From: an uncultured Prevotellaceae bacterium | GTDB taxonomy: Bacteria > Bacteroidota > Bacteroidia > Bacteroidales > Bacteroidaceae | DNA: 64,000 nt | Assembly: GCA_902775475.1 (NCBI GenBank) | Contig: CACYME010000020.1 | Location: forward strand, 35,729 to 99,728 | Direction: 5' to 3' | In this document: positions 16,227 through 23,138 of the stretch, piece after piece | Layout: each line of letters begins with the position of its first letter | How positions within the stretch are numbered: position 1 is the first letter of the stretch | Position numbers and translations under genes: made by a program | Notes under the pieces: model-generated | Seen by the model: the letters and a program-made list of their open reading frames with translations, nothing else | What the model was told of the DNA's origin: nothing | The model's database searches: none

Positions 16227-16583
16227 ATCTTTTTTTTTGAACAATCTTGACAAAATAGCCATTTTTGGCCTCCATATTTTGAAAATTCTTCACGAAAAAA
16301 CTTTTGGGCGAAAAAAAGCCTGTTTTTTTGAAGGTTTGCTAAATGGTTGATTGTCAGCCTGTTGGTTTGATTTTTGCAAAATAAGGCGTTCGTTGAGAAA
16401 AAAAGTCAACGCCTTTTGAAAATTTGGCGTTGACTTTTGAAAATTTGGCGTGCTTACAGAAACGCGAAAAGTAGCAAAATTTGAGCAAAAAACGTGTCGA
16501 GGGGTCAAAACGGCCATTTTTCGCTCCAGAATGCTTTGTCGCCGTGAAGCAAATTTTCTGTGAAAAATTTTGACATTTTCTCT
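16227..16583 (-). repeat. Dispersed hairpin-bearing element, copy A
   Basis: Read on the minus strand this copy matches copy C (44390-44820) over most of its length: a GACATTT-like head, AAATGGCCGTTTT, GTAAGCACGCC, the hairpin AAAAGTCAACGCC / GGCGTTGACTTTT, TCAACGAA, TGACAATCA, GCCTGTTTTTT-like text and a TTGTTCAAAAA tail. The hairpin occupies 16401-16438 with the loop at 16414-16425. It fills the gap between uxaA and the small gene at 16614. No transposase is present. Confidence 0.85.
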
Positions 16584-16613
16584 GCGGTTCGTTGATTATA
16601 AGTGGAACAACAA

Positions 16614-16874
16614 TTAGAAGTCTTCGTTCCCTTTCCATGCAACATACAGGATGGTGTTCTTGTCGTCCTTAAAGGCTGTAATGTAGTTGTCGTCAGAAAC
16701 CACCCAGTTGAGAACCGTACCATCAACGAGTGTACATTTCGAAATCTCCCATTTTACACTGATGGTCTTTACGGCGTTCGCATCATAATACCATCCAGAA
16801 TAGCCTGGCAGAGTAGAAAGGCCGGTCATGCCATAGAGGTCAAACTCTAAATGCATGAAGAATGGCGTGGCCAT
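16614..16874 (-). CDS. Small hypothetical protein or gene remnant, 86 residues
   Basis: I do not recognise this protein. It has no signal peptide or membrane segment and is rich in aromatic and acidic residues (Y-S-G-W-Y-Y-D-A-N-A-V, then W-E-I-S-K-C, D-D-N-Y-I-T-A-F-K-D-D-K). Its composition looks like real coding sequence, perhaps an edge of an extracellular beta domain. Without a signal and starting abruptly, it may be the C-terminal remnant of a larger gene. The start ATG overlaps the foot of the structured RNA described at 16881-17112, so it could be read from the same promoter. A later start at Met7 or Met16 is possible. Confidence 0.4.
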   Translation of the reverse strand: MATPFFMHLEFDLYGMTGLSTLPGYSGWYYDANAVKTISVKWEISKCTLVDGTVLNWVVSDDNYITAFKDDKNTILYVAWKGNEDF

Positions 16875-16880
16875 CCTTAT

Positions 16881-17112
16881 GCACTTACCTGAGGGGCGAG
16901 CGTAGGAAATGGAACCCCTTCAACGATATAAGAATGCTCCACGCCACATGGGGCGTGTGCATAGCTACATTCGTTGAAGGAAAACCACTTCTGCGGTCAT
17001 TCCCCTTTGCTTCTTAAATCGAACTATTCCAGAATTAGTTTCCTACGCTACTTCGGTAAGTGCGAAATAATCAGCTATTGCATCTTCGGTTCGGGATGTC
17101 TCCCCCGATACC
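16881..17112 (-). ncRNA. Structured non-coding RNA, possibly 6S-like
   Basis: On the minus strand a perfect Bacteroidetes promoter is followed by a stretch with no open frame and strong nested pairing. GGTAAGTGC (17055-17063) pairs with GCACTTACC (16881-16889); 17039-17049 pairs with 16899-16909 (11 bp); 16971-16980 pairs with 16917-16926 (10 bp), capped by an ATGC/GCAT and CACGCC/GGCGTG hairpin. A large one-sided internal loop lies at 16981-17038, and a small 5' hairpin (TCGGG/CCCGA) lies near 17090. A long rod with an internal bubble resembles 6S RNA, but the bubble is asymmetric and I could not match known sequence motifs. tmRNA, RNase P and SRP signatures are absent. It may also be a long structured leader of the small gene below it. 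Confidence 0.5.
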
Positions 17113-17117
17113 AGCTA

Positions 17118-17148
17118 CAAAGGTAAGTATATATTATGAACTAACAAA
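17118..17148 (-). promoter_or_regulatory. Consensus Bacteroidetes promoter for the structured RNA
   Basis: On the minus strand TTTG (17145-17148) is followed by exactly 19 nt and then TACCTTTG (17118-17125), the full TTTG-N19-TAnnTTTG consensus. Transcription should begin near 17111. Confidence 0.85.
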
Positions 17149-17262
17149 AAAAAGAAGAAAATATTTAACATAAATTATTTTGGGAGGAACGTTTCTGAAA
17201 CGTTGCACAGGTGTGTTACGCGGGACTCGTTAGACATTGTTCATGCCGTGCATACACAAAAA

Positions 17263-17373
17263 AAGGGGCTGTGTCAAAACGAAATAATGGCCCGATATAT
17301 TTCGTACATCGCCCTTGTACCATTCGTACATCGGCCATGTACGAAACTTCCTGTTTTGACACAGCAGCCCCTT
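17263..17373. mobile_element. Palindromic MITE-like element (GGGGCTGTGTCAAAA ends)
   Basis: AAGGGGCTGTGTCAAAAC (17263-17280) faces its inverted copy at 17353-17373, which carries one 3-nt insertion. The interior has further inverted repeats (TTTCGTACAT with ATGTACGAAA; ATGGCC-CGAT with ATCGGCCAT), so about 110 bp fold into one hairpin. The terminal sequence resembles ends of IS1182-type elements. No transposase is inside. It could also act as a terminator. Confidence 0.6.
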
Positions 17374-17396
17374 GTGTTGGGTATTCCCCCGTTGCC

Positions 17397-17548
17397 TTAG
17401 AATGCGGCACTCACTCCGATGGAGAATGCGCTTTTCTTCATAAAGTCCTGCTGCTCCTTCTGCACAGCCCATCGGTACTTGTAAGTGGCTCTGAGTGCAA
17501 AATAGCTGTACTCGAGGGTGATGCCGCTGCCCAGCTGACCCGTGACGC
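17397..17548 (-). pseudogene. C-terminal remnant of an outer-membrane beta-barrel protein
   Basis: The minus strand encodes about 49 residues ending in a stop: a stretch with L-E-Y-S-Y-F-A-L-R-A-T-Y-K-Y-R-W, then S-A-F-S-I-G-V-S-A-A-F. Alternating aromatic and polar residues and a terminal Phe are typical of the last strands of a beta barrel. There is no start codon and the frame breaks at a C-run near 17548-17554, so only a 3' end survives. The parent protein cannot be named. Confidence 0.55.
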
Positions 17549-17556
17549 CCCCCCTG

Positions 17557-17652
17557 GGTTACACCTCGATGTCCATGCGCCTGCGCAACGGCGAGGCTCG
17601 GCTCTCGAACGAGAAGACCAAGTATCTCGAAGACACCGCCGCAGGGGGATAA
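17557..17652 (+). pseudogene. Short 3' gene remnant on the plus strand
   Basis: From 17557 the plus strand reads G-Y-T-S-M-S-M-R-L-R-N-G-E-A-R-L-S-N and continues to a stop at 17650-17652. It has normal coding-like composition but no start, and it begins at the same C-run where the beta-barrel remnant ends. I do not recognise the parent. The two truncated ends, tail to tail at one breakpoint, suggest a deletion or rearrangement scar. Confidence 0.35.
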
Positions 17653-17672
17653 CCTCGTCTTGAGAGGAAAGG

Positions 17673-17702
17673 AGGGCAGGCTTCAAACCGAAGCCTGCCC
17701 TT
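17673..17702. terminator. Hairpin terminator after uxaC
   Basis: AGGGCAGGCTTC (17673-17684) pairs with GAAGCCTGCCCT (17690-17701) around a 5-nt loop. On the plus strand a short TTCTT follows; on the minus strand CCTTTCC. It sits 24 bp past the uxaC stop and can serve either direction. Confidence 0.65.
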
Positions 17703-17725
17703 CTTGCGGATGTTCTTTCCGGGGC

Positions 17726-19135
17726 TCAGTAGAACTTGAAGTATCGTCGTGCGTTGTTGTAGGAGATGTCTTCGACCATGCGTCCGAGCAGCTCGCGGTC
17801 GTCGGGCAGCAGTCCGCGCTCCACGTCGTTGCCCAGCAGGTTGCAGAGGATGCGGCGGAAGTACTCATGGCGCGGATAGCTGAGGAAGGAGCGGCTGTCG
17901 GTGAGCATGCCGACGAAGCGGCTGAGTAGGCCGAGGACGGAGAGGGCGTTCATCTGCCTGACCATGCCGTCCATCTGGTCGTTGAACCACCATCCGGAGC
18001 CGAACTGAATCTTTCCGGGCTCAGAGCCGTCCTGGAAGTTGCCGAGCATGGTGGCGATGACCTCGTTGGCGCAGGGGTTGAGGGTGTAGATGATGGTGCG
18101 GGTGAGCTTGCCCTTCATGTTGAGCTTGTTGAGGAAGGTTGACATGGCGCGTGCGGTGCTGAACTCGCCGATGGAGTCGAAGCCGGTGTCGGGTCCGAGC
18201 TGCTCGTACATGCGGGTGTTGTTGTCGCGGATGGCCCCGTAGTGGAACTGCTGCGTCCAGCCGGCGTCGGCGTCCATCTCGGCCATGAGGGTGAGGAAGC
18301 AGTTCTTATACTGGCGCACTTCGTGGGCAGGCAGCTGCTGGCCCCGCATGGCTTTCTCGAAGATGGTCTCTATCTGCGAGTCGGTGTACTCCTCGTCGTA
18401 GAACTCTTCGATGCCGTGGTCGCTGAGCTTGCATCCGCTGGCGGCGAAGAAGTCGTGGCGCTTCTTCAGGGCGTCGACCATGTCGGCAAAGCGGCCGATG
18501 GTGACGCCGCTGACCTGCTCGAGCTTCCTGACGTAGTCGGCAAAGCCGGGCTTCTCGATGTTCATGGCCTTGTCGGGGCGCCAGGCGGGAATCATGATGG
18601 GGTCGTCGGCGGCCTTGTGGGCGGCGTACTCGATGTGGCTGTGCAGGTCGTCGACGGGGTCGTCGGTGGTGCACACGCACTCCACGTGGTAGTGCTTCAT
18701 GAGGCCGCGAGCGGAGAACTGGGGGAGCCTGAGCTTCTCGTTGCACTCGTCGAAGATTTCGCGTGCGGTCTTCGGCGAGAGGAGCTTCTCGATGCCGAAG
18801 GCGGTCTTCAGCTCCAGGTGGGTCCAGTGGTAGAGGGGGTTGCGGAGGGTGTAGGGCACGGTCTCGGCCCACTTCTCGAACTTCTCCCAGTCGGTGGTGT
18901 CCTTGCCGGTGCAGTAGCGCTCGTCGACGCCGTTGGTGCGCATGGCGCGCCACTTGTAGTGGTCGCCGCCGAGCCATAGCTCGGTGATGCTCTTGAAGCG
19001 GTGGTCGTTGGCCACCATCTCGGGGTTGAGGTGGCAGTGGTAGTCGATGATGGGCATCTTGGCCGCATGGTTGTGGTACAGGTCCTGGGCGACCTCGGTC
19101 TCCAGCACGAAGTTCTTGTCGTTGAATGCTTTCAT
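17726..19135 (-). CDS. uxaC: Glucuronate isomerase
   Basis: UxaC interconverts D-glucuronate with D-fructuronate and D-galacturonate with D-tagaturonate, the first step of hexuronate breakdown. The 469-residue length is standard. Markers of this amidohydrolase-fold enzyme are I-D-Y-H-C-H-L-N-P near residue 30, L-W-L-G-G-D-H-Y-K-W-R-A-M-R, W-x-x-T-V-P-Y-T-L-R-N-P-L-Y-H-W-T-H-L-E, V-C-T-T-D-D-P-x-D-D-L, and near the end F-G-S-G-W-W-F-N-D-Q with D-S-R-S-F-L-S-Y-x-R-H-E-Y-F-R-R. It lies 43 bp downstream of the metalloprotease gene, so it may be at the end of a trpB2-metalloprotease-uxaC transcript. It is separated from uxaA by the RNA and remnant region. Confidence 0.96.
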   Translation of the reverse strand: MKAFNDKNFVLETEVAQDLYHNHAAKMPIIDYHCHLNPEMVANDHRFKSITELWLGGDHYKWRAMRTNGVDERYCTGKDTTDWEKFEKWAETVPYTLRNPLYHWTHLELKTAFGIEKLLSPKTAREIFDECNEKLRLPQFSARGLMKHYHVECVCTTDDPVDDLHSHIEYAAHKAADDPIMIPAWRPDKAMNIEKPGFADYVRKLEQVSGVTIGRFADMVDALKKRHDFFAASGCKLSDHGIEEFYDEEYTDSQIETIFEKAMRGQQLPAHEVRQYKNCFLTLMAEMDADAGWTQQFHYGAIRDNNTRMYEQLGPDTGFDSIGEFSTARAMSTFLNKLNMKGKLTRTIIYTLNPCANEVIATMLGNFQDGSEPGKIQFGSGWWFNDQMDGMVRQMNALSVLGLLSRFVGMLTDSRSFLSYPRHEYFRRILCNLLGNDVERGLLPDDRELLGRMVEDISYNNARRYFKFY

Positions 19136-19178
19136 GTTTTTTAGTTTTTAAGTTATGAGGCTTTCGTTTTTTTTATGC

Positions 19179-21626
19179 TTAGGGCTTTGTTCGCTTCTCG
19201 CGGATGAGCCTGACTTGCCGTAGCAACTCGTCGTAGTGGAGGGTGCTGATGCTGCCAGCCTCGCCGCGCTGGCTCTGGCAGAAGAGCTCGATCTGGTCGA
19301 GCTGGCGGAGCACGTAGAGCAGGGCGTCGCGGCTGTCGATGAGCGAGGCGAAGGAGGCATTGGCTGCGGGGTTGAGCAGGCGGTCGAGCTGCAGCAGGCA
19401 GGCCCTCTGCAGGTGGCGGCGCTCCTGCTGCTGCCACTGGCTTCCGCTGGCGGGCTTCCACACCTGGGCGAAGAGGTCGTCGAGGTATTCACTGACGGGG
19501 TAGTGGCCCTGGTCGCTGAGCGAGTTGAGGGTGGAGGCGCTGAGGAGCTGGTTGATGAGAGCCTCCTGCATGGCGTTCTGCGTGCTCGTGGGGTTGACGC
19601 CCACCTTGTTGATGATGTTCTCGGGGTAGAGCCATTCGGGGGCGGTGAAGACGTTGCGCCCCAGATAGTCGAGGGCTTCCTGTTGGCGCTCCTTCGGGGT
19701 GAAGGCGAGGGGCTCGAGGCCAGGCATGTTGTTGTCCTCGCGTCCGGCGATGTTGCGGAGCACGTGGCCCCGGTAGCGGTTGAACTGGTCGGTGACGGCG
19801 CGGTACATCTCGCGCAGGTCGTCGTACTGGTCGTTGTCCTCATGCGTCCACTGGGGCAGGCTCTCCATGACGCGGCGTAGGTTCTTCAGGCCGTATTCCG
19901 ATGCCTTCACCGAGTTGTCGCCCAGGTCCTCGGTCTGCGAACGGGGGTCGTTGCCGTAGCCCTCGCCGCCGAACCAGAGGCGGCTGTTGCCGCGCAGGGC
20001 CTTGGTGGTCTCGGCCATGAGCTTCTCCTTCTCCTCGTATTCGTCCTTGAACTCAGGGCGCCACTGGTAGCCCCACTTGATGGCCCACTTGTCGTAGTCG
20101 TTGATGCGGGGGAAGAGGCCCTTGGGCGAGATGTGGTCCTCGGGCTGGGCCACGTAGTTGAAGCGGGCGTAGTCCATGATGGAGGCGGTGTGGCCGTGCT
20201 GCTCCACCCACTGCTTGTCGCGCAGCTTCTCCACGGGCGTGGCCGACGAGGCTCCCATGTTGTGGCGCAGGCCGAGGGTGTGGCCCACCTCGTGGGAGGA
20301 GACGAAGCGGATGAGCTCGCCCATGAGCTTGTCGTCGAACTTCATCGTCTGCGCCCGCTTGTCCAGCGGTCCGCATTGCACCATGTACCACTTCGTGAGC
20401 AGGTTCATCACGTTGTGATACCAGCAGACGTGGGCCTCGATGATTTCGCCCGAGCGTGGGTCAACGATGTGGGGGCCGTAGGCGTTCTCGGTCTCTGAGG
20501 GCAGATAGCGGATGGCGGAGTAGCGGGCATCCTCGAGGCTGATGCTGCCGTCCTGGGGCAGCTCCTTGGCCACGATGGCGTTTTTGAAGCCGGCGGCCTC
20601 GAAGGCCACGTTCCAGTCGTTGACGCCCTGGATGAGGTAGGGCACCCACTGCCTGGGCGTGGCGGGGTCGATGTAGTAGACAATCTGCTTCACGGGCTCG
20701 GTGAGCTCGCCGCGCAGGTATTTCTTCTTGTCCTTGGGCTCCAGGCGGTAGCGGGCCACGATGGACTCGTGCTCGGTCTTGTGCTGGTCGTCGCTGAAGC
20801 GCACGAAGTTGTCGACGAAGTAGCCCACGCGCTTGTCCCAGAGGCGCTTGCGCATCGGCTCCTCGGGCAGCAGCACGATGCTGGTGTTGAAGCCCATGGT
20901 CATGGCCCCCGTCTGTGCGGCGGGTGCGGAGCCTTGCTGGGCGCCATAGGTGCGGGTGGCCACCACCTCGATGTTGGTGGGGAACACCTTCATGGTGTCC
21001 ACGAACGAGCGGTCGGCCTGCAGGCCCCCAATCTTCATGGAGGTCTTCGCGTTGCCCGAAAGGGAGGTCAGCTGGTTGTCGCCCTTGAAGAGCCCTGTCA
21101 CCTCGACGAGGCTGCTGTTCTTCTCCTTGTCGCGCCCGATGATCTTGAAGGCCATGACCATCGGGTCGACGGTAGACTGGAGGAGCGTGCGGGTAATCTG
21201 GTCGCCGGGGTCGCTCAGATGGCTCTGGACATACTGGCGCAGGAGGAGCTGGGTGGTGTCGCGCCGCTCGAAGTAGACGGCTCCCTCGCTCACCTCCTCA
21301 CCGGCAAACTTGCCCAGGCCCTGGGGAACGGCGGTGAAGCGCGTCACGCAGAGCAGCATACGCCCCAGTAGCTCGTCGGGCACCTCGAAGTAGTATTTGT
21401 CCTCGATGTGGCGAACGGTGAACAGGCCCTCGGTGGTGACGCCGCCCTTCTTCAGCAGCTTCTCGTACTCTGTCTCTTTCTTCTCGGGCTTCTTCTCGCC
21501 GGTCTTCACAGAGTCGGCCTGGGCGGCCTTCACGCTGTCGGCGGGAATGCTGTCGGAGGGGGTGGGCGTCTGTGCCTGCACGCCAAGCGTCATCAGGCAG
21601 CCCAGTAGTAAAGAGGTCTTTTTCAT
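19179..21626 (-). CDS. Secreted zinc-dependent metalloprotease (DUF5117/DUF5118 family)
   Basis: The 815-residue product begins with a signal peptide (about 1-18, L-G-V-Q-A-Q) and a charged linker. DUF5118- and DUF5117-like regions follow, including K-Y-Y-F-E-V-P-D-E-L-L-G-R and V-G-Y-F-V-D-N-F-V-R-F. The zinc-binding H-E-V-G-H-T-L-G-L-R-H-N is near residue 442, with N-M-G-A-S-S next and Y-A-R-F-N-Y-V-A-Q-P-E-D downstream. The C-terminal region is helical. These proteins are common in Bacteroidetes; the motif supports periplasmic or surface proteolysis, but substrates are not established. The start overlaps the trpB2 stop (ATGA), indicating translational coupling. No active-site residue is missing. 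Confidence 0.9.
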   Translation of the reverse strand: MKKTSLLLGCLMTLGVQAQTPTPSDSIPADSVKAAQADSVKTGEKKPEKKETEYEKLLKKGGVTTEGLFTVRHIEDKYYFEVPDELLGRMLLCVTRFTAVPQGLGKFAGEEVSEGAVYFERRDTTQLLLRQYVQSHLSDPGDQITRTLLQSTVDPMVMAFKIIGRDKEKNSSLVEVTGLFKGDNQLTSLSGNAKTSMKIGGLQADRSFVDTMKVFPTNIEVVATRTYGAQQGSAPAAQTGAMTMGFNTSIVLLPEEPMRKRLWDKRVGYFVDNFVRFSDDQHKTEHESIVARYRLEPKDKKKYLRGELTEPVKQIVYYIDPATPRQWVPYLIQGVNDWNVAFEAAGFKNAIVAKELPQDGSISLEDARYSAIRYLPSETENAYGPHIVDPRSGEIIEAHVCWYHNVMNLLTKWYMVQCGPLDKRAQTMKFDDKLMGELIRFVSSHEVGHTLGLRHNMGASSATPVEKLRDKQWVEQHGHTASIMDYARFNYVAQPEDHISPKGLFPRINDYDKWAIKWGYQWRPEFKDEYEEKEKLMAETTKALRGNSRLWFGGEGYGNDPRSQTEDLGDNSVKASEYGLKNLRRVMESLPQWTHEDNDQYDDLREMYRAVTDQFNRYRGHVLRNIAGREDNNMPGLEPLAFTPKERQQEALDYLGRNVFTAPEWLYPENIINKVGVNPTSTQNAMQEALINQLLSASTLNSLSDQGHYPVSEYLDDLFAQVWKPASGSQWQQQERRHLQRACLLQLDRLLNPAANASFASLIDSRDALLYVLRQLDQIELFCQSQRGEAGSISTLHYDELLRQVRLIREKRTKP

Positions 21627-22987
21627 AGAATCTGCTGAAGCTCGCTGACGTTCTTCTCAATCATCTCGTCGCTGACGGAGTAGTTCTGCAGGTCGCCGTT
21701 GATGTACTGGTCGTAGCTGGGCATGTCGATGAGCCCGTGGCCGGAGAGGTTGAAGAGGATGACCTTCTCCTCGCCCGTTTCCTTGCACTTCAGCGCCTCG
21801 CGGATGGTGGCGGCAATGGCGTGGCAGCTCTCTGGGGCAGGGATGATGCCCTCGGTGCGCGAGAAGAGCATGCCGGCATCGAACGACTCCAGCTGGGGAA
21901 TGTCTACGCCGTGCATCATGCCGTCCTTGATGAGCTGGCTGACAATCATGCCTGCTCCGTGGTAGCGCAGGCCTCCGGCGTGGATGTTCGACGGCTTGAA
22001 CTGGTGGCCCAGGGTGAACATGGGCAGCAGGGGGGTGTAGCCCGCCTCGTCGCCGAAGTCGTACTGGAACTTACCGCGCGTCAGCTTCGGGCAGCTCTCC
22101 GGCTCGGCGGCTATGAACTCGGTGGTCTTGCCGTCCTTGATGTTGTGGCGCATGAAGGGGAAGGCGATGCCGCCGAAGTTGGAGCCTCCGCCGAAGCAGG
22201 CAATCACCATGTCGGGGTATTCGCCCGCCATCGCCATCTGCTTCTCGGCCTCCAGGCCGATGATGCTCTGGTGCAGGGCCACGTGGTTGAGCACCGAGCC
22301 CAGGGTGTACTTACAGTTGGGCGTCGTCCTGGCCAGCTCCACGGCCTCGCTGATGGCCGTTCCTAAGGAGCCAGAGTGGGTGGGGTCGATGGTGAGGATG
22401 TCCTTGCCGGCACGTGTAGACATCGAGGGAGAGCCCGTCACGGCGGCGCCGAAGGTGCGCATGGCAATGGAGCGGTAGGGCTTCTGCTGCATGGTAATCT
22501 TCACCTGGTAGACGGCGCAGTCGAGGCCGTAGAGCTTGGCGGCATAGCTCAGCGCCATGCCCCACTGGCCTGCTCCCGTCTCGGTGGTCACGTTGGTGGT
22601 GCCCTCCTGCTTGGCGTAGTAGCACTGGGGCAGGGCCGAGTTAATCTTGTGCGAGCCCAGCGGGTTCGTAGACTCGTTCTTGAAATAGATGTGCGCCGGT
22701 GTGCCCAGGGCCTCCTCCAGCGCATAGGCACGGACGAGGGGGGTGGACCGGTAGAACTTGTACTTCTCAAGCACCTCCTCGGGGATGTCAATCCACGCAT
22801 GCTCGGTGTCGAGCTCCTGCACGCAGCACTCACGGGGGAAGATGTGTGCCAGGTCGTCAACGCCCAGCGGCTCGTGGGTGGCGGGATGGATGGGAGGCAG
22901 CGGCTTGTTGGGCATGTCGGCCTGAATGTTGTACCACTGCGTAGGAATCTCACTCTCCTGAAGGATAAATTTCTTTTGTCTGCTCAT
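21623..22987 (-). CDS. TrpB2-type tryptophan synthase beta-like enzyme
   Basis: This 454-residue PLP enzyme belongs to the TrpB2 branch of tryptophan synthase beta subunits, which often act without TrpA. Evidence includes R-S-T-P-L-V-R-A, the PLP lysine in N-P-L-G-S-H-K-I-N-S-A near residue 112, T-E-T-G-A-G-Q-W-G, G-S-L-G-T-A-I-S-E-A, V-I-A-C-F-G-G-G-S-N-F-G-G (phosphate loop) and E-S-C-H-A-I near the end. Length exceeds TrpB1 (about 400), as expected for TrpB2. It probably makes Trp from indole and serine; a physiological indole-scavenging role is inferred. Start M-S-R-Q-K-K fits the promoter 34 nt upstream. The stop overlaps the metalloprotease start. No other trp genes are in the window. 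Confidence 0.9.
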   Translation of the reverse strand: MSRQKKFILQESEIPTQWYNIQADMPNKPLPPIHPATHEPLGVDDLAHIFPRECCVQELDTEHAWIDIPEEVLEKYKFYRSTPLVRAYALEEALGTPAHIYFKNESTNPLGSHKINSALPQCYYAKQEGTTNVTTETGAGQWGMALSYAAKLYGLDCAVYQVKITMQQKPYRSIAMRTFGAAVTGSPSMSTRAGKDILTIDPTHSGSLGTAISEAVELARTTPNCKYTLGSVLNHVALHQSIIGLEAEKQMAMAGEYPDMVIACFGGGSNFGGIAFPFMRHNIKDGKTTEFIAAEPESCPKLTRGKFQYDFGDEAGYTPLLPMFTLGHQFKPSNIHAGGLRYHGAGMIVSQLIKDGMMHGVDIPQLESFDAGMLFSRTEGIIPAPESCHAIAATIREALKCKETGEEKVILFNLSGHGLIDMPSYDQYINGDLQNYSVSDEMIEKNVSELQQIL

Positions 22988-23020
22988 ACTTTTAGTTCTT
23001 GGGTTTAAGTAATTGCGGCA

Positions 23021-23028
23021 CAAAGGTA
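23021..23028 (-). promoter_or_regulatory. Promoter -7 element of trpB2
   Basis: The minus strand reads TACCTTTG, a Bacteroidetes -7 match, 34 nt before the trpB2 start codon. Confidence 0.6.
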
Positions 23029-23038
23029 CAACATTTAT

Positions 23039-23077
23039 GGGAGTTAAAGGAGTTAAAGAAGTTAAAAGGAGTTAAAG
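23039..23077. repeat. GGAGTTAAA nonamer array between divergent genes
   Basis: Four copies of a 9-10 bp GGAGTTAAA-type unit lie between the divergent trpB2 and symporter genes, overlapping the expected promoter region of trpB2. Confidence 0.8.
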
Positions 23078-23125
23078 GTTGGCAGATTTGCCCGCCCTCA
23101 ACTCCTTCAACCTGCCTAAAAGCAG

Positions 23126-23133
23126 TACCTTTG
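23126..23133 (+). promoter_or_regulatory. Promoter -7 element very close to the symporter start
   Basis: TACCTTTG ends 5 nt before the ATG at 23139. Transcription would begin about at the start codon, so the mRNA may be leaderless or begin translation at the next Met (23151). Confidence 0.5.
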
Positions 23134-23138
23134 CACCC

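Noticed and set aside
16881-17112. tmRNA, RNase P RNA, SRP RNA or a cobalamin/TPP riboswitch at this structured locus
   Set aside because: Diagnostic sequences of those RNAs are not visible; only an unspecified structured RNA, perhaps 6S-like, can be supported.
17211-17663. 150-codon plus-strand frame across the MITE-like element and remnants
   Set aside because: Combines the palindrome, the antisense of the barrel remnant and other DNA; composition not protein-like.
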